A stretch of 64,000 nucleotides of DNA. Origin: JALOLV01 sp046295175 (GTDB lineage Bacteria > Bacteroidota > Bacteroidia > Cytophagales > Spirosomataceae). The position numbers and the translations under genes are program-made. Below are positions 8,763-17,739 of this stretch, in pieces (positions within the stretch are counted from its first letter, which is position 1; every line of letters begins with the position of its first letter). The stretch is from positions 62,001 through 126,000 of the forward strand of contig JBKBNY010000012.1 of assembly GCA_046295175.1 (NCBI GenBank), given 5' to 3'. Under the pieces are notes generated by a model. It was given only the letters and a program-made list of their open reading frames with translations. It was not told the origin of the DNA and searched no databases.

Positions 8763-10169
8763 TTATCTACCATACTGATTTTCAATGGTTTGTCTAATCA
8801 GACCCGTTATCCAAGCGGTATCGGTGCCATTCAAGAAAATGATTTCTTTAGCAGGTAAGCTTCTGGTTACTTCACTGGCAAATGCATAAACTAAATGTGC
8901 TGCCGAGATAATATCTTCATCTCTCGGGAAAATGTTGTTATTGATTTCACCAATTTTAGTTTCGGCTAAATTTTTAATTCCAGCATCTTTTATGCCCGAA
9001 ATATCAGGGTTTCTCAATCCGGCAATGTCAGTAACGGCTTTTCTTTTAAAGTTATTGATTACCGTCTGATTCATCGTAATAGCTCCTTCTTTTACGCTAT
9101 CGGGCAAAATCAACACATTTGCTACGTAACTGGCTCCGCCAAGTAAATAAACACGTTTTCTGCGTTTCATTTCTTGTCTTCTTTCATCAAAATCTCGACG
9201 GATTTGCAAAGCTAAATCTCTTGACTCGGCATCTATCGCAGTAATGTACTCCTGAATATTTTTTGGGTCGTATTTTTTCTCAATCGAAGATGCATAAGTC
9301 TTTGTACCTGGAAACTCAATACCCATCATTTTTGGAAACTCGCCAGCTTTTGCTGGTTTTTGGTAATATCCACCTTTGGTATTTCCACTACCAATGTCAA
9401 TTACAGTTGATTGATACCATTGCGATTGAGGAATCGCCCCTCTGATTGTCAATTCTGCTTCTTTTACGTAATCTACTATATCAATTTTTTGATTAGGATT
9501 ACCGAGAGCATTCTTGATTTCTTCTTTAAGTAAAACAGTGTCTTGACCAATTCTACCAACCAAACCACTGCTCAAAGCAATGATGACTCTTTCGGATGGT
9601 ATTTTAAAACTGGCGATAGAATCATTCACAAAATGGGCAATTGCTTGAGCCCCTTCTTTGTAAGCACTGATGTTCTTCACACCCATGTTTACATTGGCGT
9701 TTTTAAACTTTTTAGCTACTTTAAACTCCAATTTTTTGGTCTTAACGTTGAGTTTGGCCCCCAAAACACTCAATTTTACCCCAGTTGCCCCTACATCAAG
9801 ACCTGCATAATATTCTTCTTGATTGCCAATACTCGTCATCAGTTTTTGTATCGCTCTTACAGATGCCGTATAATTGTTTTTTTGATAAATATCGAGGGCT
9901 TTTAAGAAAAACTTTTGGGCCTCCTCTGGTTCGTCATGGTCACGGTGCAATAATCCAAGGTTTTCGTATGCGGCTGCTTCCCAATATTTTTGAGTCGGGA
10001 ACTTTGTAGTTATCAGATTAATGGCTTTGTTGAGGTAGTACTCAGATAAGTTAAATTCGTCAACTTCGCGGTACGTGTTCCCAACTTTAATATACCTGAG
10101 AGCTTCGTCGAGGTCCTGCCCAAAAGCAGTGCTAATTGTAAGAATAAGTAGTAAGGTGATTTTTTTCAT
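8763..10169 (-). CDS. Exported TPR protein fused to a Ppx/GppA-like (actin-fold) domain
   Basis: The start is the ATG at 10169; a TTG nine bases upstream is less likely. A signal peptide (MKKITLLLILTISTAFGQ) leads into two or three TPR-like helical repeats up to about residue 120. The rest resembles the actin/hexokinase/Hsp70 nucleotide-binding fold as seen in exopolyphosphatases: phosphate-1 AGLDVGATGVKLSVLG, phosphate-2 VIDIGSGNTKGGYY, adenosine motif VYLLGGASYVANVL. Such domains are normally cytoplasmic ATPases or polyphosphate hydrolases, so export is odd. The enzymatic role is unproven. The gene stands alone with its own terminator. Confidence 0.65.
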   Translation of the reverse strand: MKKITLLLILTISTAFGQDLDEALRYIKVGNTYREVDEFNLSEYYLNKAINLITTKFPTQKYWEAAAYENLGLLHRDHDEPEEAQKFFLKALDIYQKNNYTASVRAIQKLMTSIGNQEEYYAGLDVGATGVKLSVLGAKLNVKTKKLEFKVAKKFKNANVNMGVKNISAYKEGAQAIAHFVNDSIASFKIPSERVIIALSSGLVGRIGQDTVLLKEEIKNALGNPNQKIDIVDYVKEAELTIRGAIPQSQWYQSTVIDIGSGNTKGGYYQKPAKAGEFPKMMGIEFPGTKTYASSIEKKYDPKNIQEYITAIDAESRDLALQIRRDFDERRQEMKRRKRVYLLGGASYVANVLILPDSVKEGAITMNQTVINNFKRKAVTDIAGLRNPDISGIKDAGIKNLAETKIGEINNNIFPRDEDIISAAHLVYAFASEVTRSLPAKEIIFLNGTDTAWITGLIRQTIENQYGR

Positions 10170-10552
10170 GAGACTCAATAAATTATTCGTTAATAAATAT
10201 TAATCAATACTATCACAAAACAAAACAGGTTTGTGAGAATCGTTGATAAAAGGATTCTAAAGGTGTTGAAATTCTATTTGAGTGAATCTAAATAATGATT
10301 TAGAGAGTAAAGAGTTGACCTCTGGTTAGTTGTTCTTTTGGGTTACAGAACTTTGATTATTTAGACAGCAAAGAAAGTATTAACGATTAGTTATGTGGTG
10401 TCAAGTTTGACTTTTCAAATTTGGAACTGCAATTAAAAAAATAAAATGATATTAATCAATTTTATTGCATAAAAAGGTAGATTCAAAATTTACAAAATTG
10501 AATCTACCTTAAATTTATATACTATCTTAGAAAATAACTCAATCACAAAAAA
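10170..10552. other. Intergenic stretch of about 380 bp without a recognised gene
   Basis: Apart from the terminator at 10474-10510 I see no convincing ORF, repeat or RNA gene. It should carry the minus-strand promoter of the TPR/actin-like-fold gene. A clear TTTG/TAnnTTTG pair with normal spacing was not found. Confidence 0.5.
10474..10510 (-). terminator. Terminator of START-like gene
   Basis: A 13-bp perfect stem AAGGTAGATTCAA/TTGAATCTACCTT with an 11-nt loop lies about 40 bp past the stop codon, with A residues on its outer plus-strand side that read as U on the minus transcript. Confidence 0.75.
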
Positions 10553-10948
10553 TCAACCACCAACTATTTCACGAAGTTTATCCATTAATCCTTCCCAAAG
10601 GTCATTTAAGTCTTCCACATCAGTATTATCCGAATTATCAGTGACCCTAAAAAAAGTTGTATTTGTTAATTCGCTCACTTCAAGTTTAAATTCGACCCAG
10701 TTTCCTTTTTGTTCGTCATTCATAAAATCAAAACGCGTCGATTTATTAAGCCTTTGAGAAGTCATTTTAGCTGGGTGGCTTTCGTTGTCCCAAATGAAAT
10801 CATATATGTGGTCGCCCTTAATTGTAACTTTGGCAGCAAACCATTGTTGTAAACCGGCAGGGGTGCTAATATATTGAAATAAAACTTTTGGTGACGCTTT
10901 AAACTCAAATTCTGCCACAAATTTAAACTTTCCCATATCATTATTCAT
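10553..10948 (-). CDS. START-like / SRPBCC-fold domain protein
   Basis: This 131-residue cytoplasmic protein shows the SRPBCC signature of Bacteroidota START-like proteins: FxxxxEFxFKASPKVLFQYISTPxGLQQWFA at the N-terminus and a C-terminal amphipathic helix LWEGLMDKLREIVG. Members bind small hydrophobic ligands, but the ligand here is unknown. The ATG at 10948 is used; an in-frame ATG at 10936 (MGKFKF) is equally possible. It is monocistronic, divergent from the downstream tRNA gene. Confidence 0.8.
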   Translation of the reverse strand: MNNDMGKFKFVAEFEFKASPKVLFQYISTPAGLQQWFAAKVTIKGDHIYDFIWDNESHPAKMTSQRLNKSTRFDFMNDEQKGNWVEFKLEVSELTNTTFFRVTDNSDNTDVEDLNDLWEGLMDKLREIVGG

Positions 10949-11043
10949 TTAGAGTGAAAAACAGAATAGTAAACGATAAATCATCACTATTACAAGGACA
11001 AATATAACTTTTTGTATAATTATTTAAACCTTTAAAGATATTT

Positions 11044-11075
11044 TTTGCAATGTATTAAATCTTTTTCTAATTTTG
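11044..11075 (+). promoter_or_regulatory. Promoter of the tRNA gene
   Basis: TTTG (11044-11047), 20 bp, TAATTTTG (11068-11075) stands 14 bp before the mature tRNA 5' end, as expected for a stable RNA promoter in Bacteroidota. Confidence 0.6.
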
Positions 11076-11089
11076 CAACATCAAATCAC

Positions 11090-11163
11090 GGCGGGGTAGC
11101 TCAGATGGTTAGAGCGTAGGATTCATAACCCTAAGGTCGGCAGTTCGATTCTGCTCCCCGCTA
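11090..11163 (+). tRNA. tRNA with anticodon CAT (probably elongator tRNA-Met)
   Basis: The 74-nt cloverleaf has acceptor arms GGCGGGG and CCCCGCT with a G-U first pair, D arm GCTC/GAGC, anticodon loop TTCATAA (CAT at 11124-11126) and T loop TTCGATT. The first pair can form, which argues against initiator tRNA. Ile2 with a modified CAT anticodon cannot be excluded by eye. CCA is not encoded. Confidence 0.9.
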
Positions 11164-11168
11164 CTCTG

Positions 11169-11194
11169 AAAGCTCCAATTTTGGAGCTTTTTTT
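11169..11194 (+). terminator. Terminator after tRNA
   Basis: Stem AAAGCTCCA/TGGAGCTTT with an ATTT loop is followed by TTTT, ending the tRNA transcript. Confidence 0.8.
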
Positions 11195-11234
11195 ATTTGC
11201 TTTTATTCTGAAAATCAACAATTTAGAATAATTT

Positions 11235-12254
11235 TTAATGTAAAATCTGAAAAACTAATTGTTTTAAAATTTCTCCTTCGCCATCATTTCCAACCTCAAC
11301 ACCTTTAGATTTAGCATCGGCGATTCTGAGATGATGTATGATTTGAGCCACTTTACCAATTGGATAATTTCTAACTGCACCAGCATAATCTTTCGCAAAA
11401 AACATATTTATTTTAAGATTACTGGCGATACTTCCCTCTGATTTATCGCTTAAACCGTGTACAAACAAAACTTTACTAAAGAAATTATAAAGAATTATCA
11501 AAATCGGTTGAATCGGATTGTCTTTGGTATTTGATGCAAAATAATTAATTATTTGATTTGCTTTTAAAACATCACGAATAATCAATGCTTTTTGTAATTC
11601 AAAAACATTATACTCTTTACTGATTCCAACGTATCGTTGAATTGCATCGGCGTCAATTCCTTCATCAATTTTTAGGTTTAAAATTACCTTATCAATCTCA
11701 GAAGTTAATCTTTTGAGGTCGTTACCAATATGCTCAACCAATAATTGAATGGCTTTTGGACTGATTTTTACCCCTTTTGAATGACAAAAGTCGCTTATAA
11801 AATCTGGAATCTGATTTTCATATAGTTTTTTGGCACTGTAAACAAATCCATTCTTGCTTTGTGCCTTTACCCAAGATTTTCGTTCGTCTTGAGCATTCCC
11901 AAAACACAAAACCAAAATAGTTGTTGTTAATGGTTTTAGGGCATAGTCTTCGAGTAATGTTTGATTTTCTTTTAAGTCAATTCCCTGAATCTGGTGAGCA
12001 TCTTTTACCAAAATCAACTGCCTATCGGCCATCATTGGGTATCTTCTTGCGTAATTCAGAACTCCACCAACCGTTAAATCTTTTCCAAAAAGCAAGAATT
12101 CATTAAAACCTTTTTCGTGTACAGGTATTGCAATATCTTGAATTTTATCGGCAATAGCCTCAATAAAGTACGGTTCGTCGCCGTGCAAAAAGTAAATTGG
12201 TTTTAGCGAATCTTTTTTTATACCTTTTAAAATATCATTAATCTTTTCAGCCAT
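11235..12254 (-). CDS. holA: DNA polymerase III subunit delta
   Basis: The delta subunit opens the sliding clamp within the clamp loader. The N-terminal block KPIYFLHGDEPYFIEAIADKI and the segments YARRYPMMADRQLILVKDA and LKRLTSEIDKVIL are typical of HolA; the helical collar domain follows. The length of 339 residues is normal. The start codon at 12254 overlaps the last eight bases of the acpH-like gene, so the two are probably translationally coupled. It is a core replication gene in the cytoplasm. Confidence 0.9.
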   Translation of the reverse strand: MAEKINDILKGIKKDSLKPIYFLHGDEPYFIEAIADKIQDIAIPVHEKGFNEFLLFGKDLTVGGVLNYARRYPMMADRQLILVKDAHQIQGIDLKENQTLLEDYALKPLTTTILVLCFGNAQDERKSWVKAQSKNGFVYSAKKLYENQIPDFISDFCHSKGVKISPKAIQLLVEHIGNDLKRLTSEIDKVILNLKIDEGIDADAIQRYVGISKEYNVFELQKALIIRDVLKANQIINYFASNTKDNPIQPILIILYNFFSKVLFVHGLSDKSEGSIASNLKINMFFAKDYAGAVRNYPIGKVAQIIHHLRIADAKSKGVEVGNDGEGEILKQLVFQILH

Positions 12255-12855
12255 TTTTTACTTTCAACTTTAGAAAATTACTACATTCATTCATCATTTT
12301 TGGGAAAAAATCCTCAAAACTGGTTTGAATCAGTTCATAATTTTGTTTTAAATCTACTACTGCATTCTCCATTCCCGAATCATGTTTCGCTCTTTTTGAA
12401 ACATTTTGTAAAGCTCTTTCGATTCCCCAAAATTCTGAATAATTTTTCAGCCAATCGTGGTGAATCATCGACTCGATAGTTGGCTGCATTGGCTTGGGCA
12501 ACACCTCCCAATGGTTTTCGAAGGCTTCGTAAATTCGTCCCCTAAAATACTTAAAATCTTCGCTTGTGTATTTCTCCCAATACTTGGCTAAAAAATGGTC
12601 AAAAAAAACATCGATAATGACAGACGAATATTTGTGGTATTTGGGGTAAAGTATTGACTTACAGCTCTTAACAGAATCGTGTGTGTCCATAAATACGTCT
12701 ATCAGACGGTGTAATTCGATGCCCACTTTAATTCTATCCGAAAGATGTTGATTGCGTGGATGTTCGATTGTGCCGACAATAAAATCCTCCATCATGTTCC
12801 CAACAATGACCTCTTCTTCTTCGCCAGATAGAAATAAATGTGCCAAATAATTCAT
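12247..12855 (-). CDS. Acyl carrier protein phosphodiesterase-like protein
   Basis: AcpH-type enzymes remove the 4'-phosphopantetheine arm from acyl carrier protein. The start is set at the ATG at 12855 because the family begins MNYLAHLxLS; the longer frame to 12906 would add 17 unusual residues. GNMMEDFIVG and GIELHRLIDVFMDTH are the family metal-site blocks, and FFDHFLAKYW supplies further conserved His/Asp. Length (202 aa) fits. It is the first gene of a two-gene operon with holA, overlapping it by 8 nt. Confidence 0.82.
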   Translation of the reverse strand: MNYLAHLFLSGEEEEVIVGNMMEDFIVGTIEHPRNQHLSDRIKVGIELHRLIDVFMDTHDSVKSCKSILYPKYHKYSSVIIDVFFDHFLAKYWEKYTSEDFKYFRGRIYEAFENHWEVLPKPMQPTIESMIHHDWLKNYSEFWGIERALQNVSKRAKHDSGMENAVVDLKQNYELIQTSFEDFFPKMMNECSNFLKLKVKNG

Positions 12856-12957
12856 TTGTCTTTCTACTAATTCGTAGGTTTGTGCTACAAATATTGGTTT
12901 TGGCAAACATAATCATTTAATTTTTTAAAAAACAATAAATTAAAAAACAATTTTCTG

Positions 12958-13458
12958 ATGAAAATCGCACCAAATAGCGTTGTGAAACTTACCTACAAGT
13001 TATACGTAAATAATGAACTTCTTGAAATTGCCGATGAAGAAGACCCAATGGTTTTTATACAGGGTTTAAGCGGATTACCACTTGCATTTGAACAAAAATT
13101 AGTGGGACTTGAAGCCAATGATACTTTTGATTTTGAAATTGACGCAGAAGATGGCTATGGTGAGTTTGACCCAGACGCAATTGTTGATTTTCCGATAGAG
13201 AATTTTAAAATTGAAGATGGAGATGTACCAGAAGGATTACTAGAACTTGGTAATTATATTCCTTTCACGAATGATGAAGGAGAAAGAATGACTGGAAAAA
13301 TCATCGAAATTAAACCAGATGTTGTGATTTTAGATTTTAATCATCCTCTTGTTGGCAAGATGATGCACTTCGAAGGGCAAATTCTTTCTGTAAGAATGGC
13401 TACGACGAGCGAATTAGACCACGGACACGTACACGGCGAAGGTGGAGTGATTCATTAA
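12958..13458 (+). CDS. FKBP-type peptidyl-prolyl isomerase, SlyD-like
   Basis: SlyD-type proteins catalyse proline isomerisation and act as folding helpers in the cytoplasm. The FKBP core opens with VVKLTYKLYVNNELLE. The inserted flap (IDAEDGYGEFDPDAIVDFP) follows, then FNHPLVGKMMHFEGQILSV. A short His-containing tail (LDHGHVHGEGG) may bind metal as in SlyD, but is much shorter than in E. coli. The gene is divergent from the acpH-like/holA operon and ends in a clear terminator. Confidence 0.88.
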   Translation: MKIAPNSVVKLTYKLYVNNELLEIADEEDPMVFIQGLSGLPLAFEQKLVGLEANDTFDFEIDAEDGYGEFDPDAIVDFPIENFKIEDGDVPEGLLELGNYIPFTNDEGERMTGKIIEIKPDVVILDFNHPLVGKMMHFEGQILSVRMATTSELDHGHVHGEGGVIH

Positions 13459-13462
13459 TATT

Positions 13463-13490
13463 TAGGGGCATTTAAGCCCCTATTTTTTTT
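13463..13490 (+). terminator. Terminator after slyD-like gene
   Basis: Stem TAGGGGC/GCCCCTA with loop ATTTAA is followed by eight T. It overlaps the stop codon of the convergent dCMP deaminase gene. Confidence 0.85.
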
Positions 13491-13959
13491 CAAATTCTTC
13501 TACAGTAACTCCAAACTTTCTTAGAAACTCAACACCTTCATCTGTCGGAATACCTTTGTATTTTGCGTAAGATTCTAAGAAAATAACTCTTTTGATTTTC
13601 ATCGTATAAATAACCCTCGCACACGAAATACACGGTGAAAGTGTTACATAAAGCGTGGCACCTTCAACACTTGTTCCGTTTTTTGATGCGTATAAAATGG
13701 CATTTTGCTCAGCATGAAGTGCCAATGAGCAACTTCCTTTTGAATCTTTTGGGCAACCGTTTTCAAAATCTTCGTCGCAATTGTGAGTGCCAGCGGGTGG
13801 GCCGTTGTATCCAATCGAAATTATCCTTGTATCTTTTGTTAATACCGCCCCAACCTGAGCCCTTGTACAATGAGAGCGTTTGGCAAGATTTTGTGCCAAA
13901 TCCATAAAAATTTCATCAAAATTGGGGCGAATATTCATTTTTGCTTGCTTATAATCCAT
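13480..13959 (-). CDS. dCMP deaminase / ComEB-like cytidine deaminase family
   Basis: The enzyme converts dCMP to dUMP for thymidylate synthesis. The zinc motifs are HAEQNAIL (His at about 82, Glu at about 84) and PCISCARVI (Cys at about 110 and 113). An N-terminal segment with GYNGPPAGTHNCDE is the substrate loop seen in dCMP deaminases. The ATG at 13959 is preferred to a TTG just upstream. It overlaps the stop of the DUF4403 gene by 11 nt, suggesting coupled translation. Confidence 0.9.
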   Translation of the reverse strand: MDYKQAKMNIRPNFDEIFMDLAQNLAKRSHCTRAQVGAVLTKDTRIISIGYNGPPAGTHNCDEDFENGCPKDSKGSCSLALHAEQNAILYASKNGTSVEGATLYVTLSPCISCARVIYTMKIKRVIFLESYAKYKGIPTDEGVEFLRKFGVTVEEFEKK

Positions 13960-15340
13960 CAACTTTTAATTCTACTTTGCCTTTTGCCATTACTACCGCT
14001 ACAATGCTATTGGGTGTTAGAACCACTTTGTCGGGGGCAACTTGGTCGATTTTACCCGATAATTTAACACCTTTTATGTACTCGGTATTCATGGCAGATT
14101 CGACATTCTGTTTGGCAAAGTTAATCAAATCATCGACAGGGATTCCAAATTTTTGCTGAATCATTTTTTCGATTTGTCCTTCAAGCAACCAAGCGGCAGT
14201 TTTGAAAAGTATGCTTTTTGACTGTAAATCGAAGTCAAGATTATTCAAAACAACCATTCTTTTTACAGGGTCAAAGACAGGTACTCCTTTCAAAAAAACT
14301 GAACCTTTTAAACTTCCTTTCAAATCGGCTCGAATTACCATTTTATCGTCACTACCGTAAATATCTAAATCCGTGATTTCGACCTTATATTTTCCATCTT
14401 TGAATTCGTACTGTTGACCCAAAAACATTTTTTTGGCAATCGCTGCTGCCTCGGTATGAGGCATATCACTCATTAATGCAACTTGAAAATCATTTGGTAC
14501 AGTTGAAATCAGTTTAAGATTCGGAACATCAATGACAGATTTTGGCAGTGCTGGTTTCTCACCCGTAAAAGTTTCTGTGTAGGCTTTGATTCCTAAAACT
14601 GCTTTCACATTTCGTCCTTGAGCTTTTAGAGGTGTCATTAGTAGTTCTACTGGTGTTATTCTCACCCAAGTTCTATATTCTTCTGAAACCAGATACGGTT
14701 GTTGGGCAACGTTCCAAGCTTGAATGATATATGGTTTTATTGTCAAGTTTTTTTCTACTGCGTCATCAATTGTTTTTGCAAATTTCGCATGGTTGTTTTC
14801 AATGATTTTGCCAATGATAAAATCCATCGGAATGTCGATTCCGACATTGATTTTAGGTTTTGAAATCCATTCAAAACCATTTGGAGTTGTAAATGTCTGA
14901 ACCGACCAGTTTTGATTTATTGTAAATTTTGTCGAAAATTTAAGATTAATCTCAAATTCCATTGGGATATACTTCACATATCCAAAGGCACCGATTCCTT
15001 TTTCAGCCCAAATTTTGAGCGGCACCGAGACATTGAAAACATCGTTTGTAGCAGCCGGAATTGTGATATTTGATTTCTTCCAAACCTTACATTTGAAATT
15101 ATCCTTATTGTCATCATCGTAGCTGTTGTCTTCGTATATAAGTCCCGTTATCGAATTGTTAATCTGTTTTTCGATGTCATTCATCGAAATATCGAACGGG
15201 ATGCTGATTATGGAAGGTATCTTTTGCACTTTAATTGTATCTTGAGAATATGATTCTACCGGGGCTTGTGGATTGATTTTTTGAGCTTTTGTAACTAAAA
15301 TGTTAAATAAAATGAATAATAAAAAAAAGTGCTTTTTCAT
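13949..15340 (-). CDS. DUF4403 family exported protein
   Basis: A signal peptide (MKKHFFLLFILFNILVTKAQ) is followed by a long beta-rich region matching DUF4403: SIISIPFDISMNDIEKQIN near the start, NWSVQTFTTP in the middle, and the C-terminal block GKIDQVAPDKVVLTPNSIVA. The fold is thought to resemble lipid-binding tubular proteins, but no function is established. It probably faces the periplasm. It lies between the Smr gene and the dCMP deaminase gene on the same strand, 23 nt after the former. Confidence 0.85.
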   Translation of the reverse strand: MKKHFFLLFILFNILVTKAQKINPQAPVESYSQDTIKVQKIPSIISIPFDISMNDIEKQINNSITGLIYEDNSYDDDNKDNFKCKVWKKSNITIPAATNDVFNVSVPLKIWAEKGIGAFGYVKYIPMEFEINLKFSTKFTINQNWSVQTFTTPNGFEWISKPKINVGIDIPMDFIIGKIIENNHAKFAKTIDDAVEKNLTIKPYIIQAWNVAQQPYLVSEEYRTWVRITPVELLMTPLKAQGRNVKAVLGIKAYTETFTGEKPALPKSVIDVPNLKLISTVPNDFQVALMSDMPHTEAAAIAKKMFLGQQYEFKDGKYKVEITDLDIYGSDDKMVIRADLKGSLKGSVFLKGVPVFDPVKRMVVLNNLDFDLQSKSILFKTAAWLLEGQIEKMIQQKFGIPVDDLINFAKQNVESAMNTEYIKGVKLSGKIDQVAPDKVVLTPNSIVAVVMAKGKVELKVDGL

Positions 15341-15363
15341 CGATTTTTTGACTTCTTTGGTTG

Positions 15364-16314
15364 TTATTTAATCTTGACTTTGGTTGCTCCGTAGCCAAAT
15401 TTTTCTTTTTGAGCATCGGCAAACCAAGCAACATTTTTATGGTTAGCTAATTTTTTTTGAATTTCGTTTCTTAAAACTCCATTGCCAACTCCGTGAATGA
15501 ATGTTATCTCATCCATTCCAGTGGCAATTGCACTTTCGAGATTCTGTTCAAACGACTTTAATTGTAGAGCCACAATCTCATTATTTGGCATACCACTAAA
15601 ATGATTCGTTAACTGCTCAATATGCAAATCTATAACGGAAGATGGTTTTGTAAATTGTTTTGGCGTTACTGGATTGACTTTGGTATTCTCTAAGATTTTC
15701 TCTTTAAGCTCAACTGGATTTACACTAAATGGTTTTTCTTCACCATCGAGTTGATACAAATGGGCCTCTTTTTCGATAAAGGGAGCAATCTTTTTATTGT
15801 TGAAAAATGATTCGGCTCTTAATCTTAGTTTTTTTGTTAGTTGTGGTTTCTCTTTGAAAAATCCAAGAGTGTAATATATAGCTTGGAATGTAAAAACACC
15901 CCATTCGTCAAAACTGTTTTGAGAAAGTTCAATCTGGGATTTGTGAAACGATTTTGCTTGTATAAATCCACCCATCAAACCACGATGTTTGTTGTCATAA
16001 TCAGATGTGAGTGTGTATGCAAAATCCCAATCAGTATTATTTAAAATGAAAATTGAATAGTTTTTATTATCGTTTGTTTGAAAAGCTACAAAAACTCCAA
16101 CCTCAGCTTTAACATTTACTTTAGGTTTTTCTTCGGTTTTATTTTCCCCAAAATACCTATTCTCAGTTTTTGCTACAACAGCCAATTCCCTTTTCAATAC
16201 TGGCAGTTTAAATCCTTCTTCGATTTCAACCTCTACCACATCACCCTTCAAAAATTTGGTAACTATCCCTTCCTCTTTAGAGTGTAAAAGTCTTACTCTA
16301 TCTCCTATGTTCAT
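15364..16314 (-). CDS. DUF2027/Smr-domain protein
   Basis: The N-terminal GDRVRLLHSKEEGIVTKF is a small beta domain, a middle DUF2027 part follows, and the C-terminal Smr domain runs from about residue 225 with DLHIEQL and the motif TFIHGVGNGVLRNEIQKKL. Smr domains bind or cut nucleic acids, commonly in mismatch repair or ribosome rescue; this combined architecture is specific to Bacteroidota. There is no signal peptide. It is first gene of a probable three-gene operon with DUF4403 and dCMP deaminase. Confidence 0.85.
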   Translation of the reverse strand: MNIGDRVRLLHSKEEGIVTKFLKGDVVEVEIEEGFKLPVLKRELAVVAKTENRYFGENKTEEKPKVNVKAEVGVFVAFQTNDNKNYSIFILNNTDWDFAYTLTSDYDNKHRGLMGGFIQAKSFHKSQIELSQNSFDEWGVFTFQAIYYTLGFFKEKPQLTKKLRLRAESFFNNKKIAPFIEKEAHLYQLDGEEKPFSVNPVELKEKILENTKVNPVTPKQFTKPSSVIDLHIEQLTNHFSGMPNNEIVALQLKSFEQNLESAIATGMDEITFIHGVGNGVLRNEIQKKLANHKNVAWFADAQKEKFGYGATKVKIK

Positions 16315-16455
16315 TTTTTTGACGTAAAATTTGATAATTAATTGTCAAAATTAAAAAAACTTTATGGAATGTATCCATATAATAAAATTTGGCAAGGTAT
16401 TTGGCTTTAGATTTTATAAAATTCACCTATTTATACTTGGTAAATAAACACAAAA

Positions 16456-17739
16456 ATGGTTAATTCACTCCCTCCCCAGTTAGGATTTGTTTACGATACT
16501 TTTAAGTATGGTCAAGAAAGTGGTATTTTACAATTGAGAGCTGATAATGAAAGTTTCGATGGTAAAAGACTATATATAAATGGTAAAGAAACCATCAGTT
16601 TTAACACAAATAACTACCTCGATTTTCAGGATGACGAAAGAGTCAAAGAAGCGGCCATAGAAATGATTAGAAAATTTGGAGTTCATACATCGATTCCAAG
16701 ACCATTTATGTCTTTTAAACATTTTGAGGAGGCCGAGGATAAACTTGAAAAAATTTTTGGACTTCCTGCATTTTTAGCAAATACAACATCATCGGGTCAT
16801 TACTCTTATTTACCATTAATTATTGGTAAAAATGATGCTATCATTATGGACCAATTTGTCCATAAAAGTGTACAACAGACAGTACAGTATTTAAAAGGTG
16901 ATGGCATTTATGCAGAGTTTATTCGACATAATCAAACTGAAGCTCTTGAACAAAGAATCAAGGTTCTACAAGAAAAACACAACAAAGTTTGGTATTTGTG
17001 TGATGGAGTTTATTCTATGCATGGAGACGGTGCACCTTTTAACGACATCGAAATTCTTTTGAATAGTTACGATAGTTTTTATTGTTATGTAGATGATGCA
17101 CACGGAATGAGTTGGATTGGCGAGAACGGTAAAGGATATGTATTTCATCATCTTCCTCAGCACGATAAACTCTTTGTAATTACCTCTCTCAATAAAGGAT
17201 TTGGAAGTTATTGCTCAGTCATGGTTTTTCCAAATCAGAAAACCAAAGAGCTAATTAAAACAATAGGGGCATCAATTATCTTTTCAACCTGCCCTCCTCA
17301 TTCTTCTATTGGGGCACTATCGGCAATTGCTGACATTCATTTATCCGAAGAGATTTATGAAAAACAAATGCGTTTAAGAGAAAATATTGATTATTTCAAT
17401 AAAAAAGCAGTTGAATTAAACATCCCTCTTGCAAATAATTCATTCACTCCGATTTTCTTGGTAGGGTGTGGCGACAATGACAATACTGTTGCTGTTGCTC
17501 AGCATATCATATCTAATGGATTTATTACAGGAATCAGTTCATATCCAAGTGTTCCTCTCAAAAACTCTGGGCTAAGAACAAACGTTAATATTAATCATAC
17601 ATTTGGCGAGATTGATGGAATTTTGAATTCAATCAATGAAGTAATGGAAAGATTAGAAAATGAAGGGAAATTAGACCGTGACGATGTGAAAAAATCATTC
17701 AAAGCAAGAAATAAGACAGCTGAATCTTTAGCTTCCTAA
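16456..17739 (+). CDS. Alpha-oxoamine synthase family PLP enzyme (serine palmitoyltransferase-like)
   Basis: Enzymes of this family condense an amino acid with an acyl-CoA and release CO2. The PLP site motif YVDDAHGMSWIGENGKG matches the family's VDEAHS with Asp in place of Glu, and SLNKGFGSYCSVM carries the PLP lysine. In Cytophagales the likely products are sphingoid bases (from serine) or the sulfonolipid capnine (from cysteate); the sequence does not decide. The block SIPRPFMS replaces the usual GSRLxxG, so the enzyme is divergent. Its 3' end overlaps the convergent membrane-protein gene by 41 nt. Confidence 0.8.
   Translation: MVNSLPPQLGFVYDTFKYGQESGILQLRADNESFDGKRLYINGKETISFNTNNYLDFQDDERVKEAAIEMIRKFGVHTSIPRPFMSFKHFEEAEDKLEKIFGLPAFLANTTSSGHYSYLPLIIGKNDAIIMDQFVHKSVQQTVQYLKGDGIYAEFIRHNQTEALEQRIKVLQEKHNKVWYLCDGVYSMHGDGAPFNDIEILLNSYDSFYCYVDDAHGMSWIGENGKGYVFHHLPQHDKLFVITSLNKGFGSYCSVMVFPNQKTKELIKTIGASIIFSTCPPHSSIGALSAIADIHLSEEIYEKQMRLRENIDYFNKKAVELNIPLANNSFTPIFLVGCGDNDNTVAVAQHIISNGFITGISSYPSVPLKNSGLRTNVNINHTFGEIDGILNSINEVMERLENEGKLDRDDVKKSFKARNKTAESLAS

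Noticed and set aside
11090..11163. Initiator tRNA-Met
   Set aside because: The first acceptor pair can form (G-U) and the anticodon stem lacks the three G-C pairs expected for an initiator.
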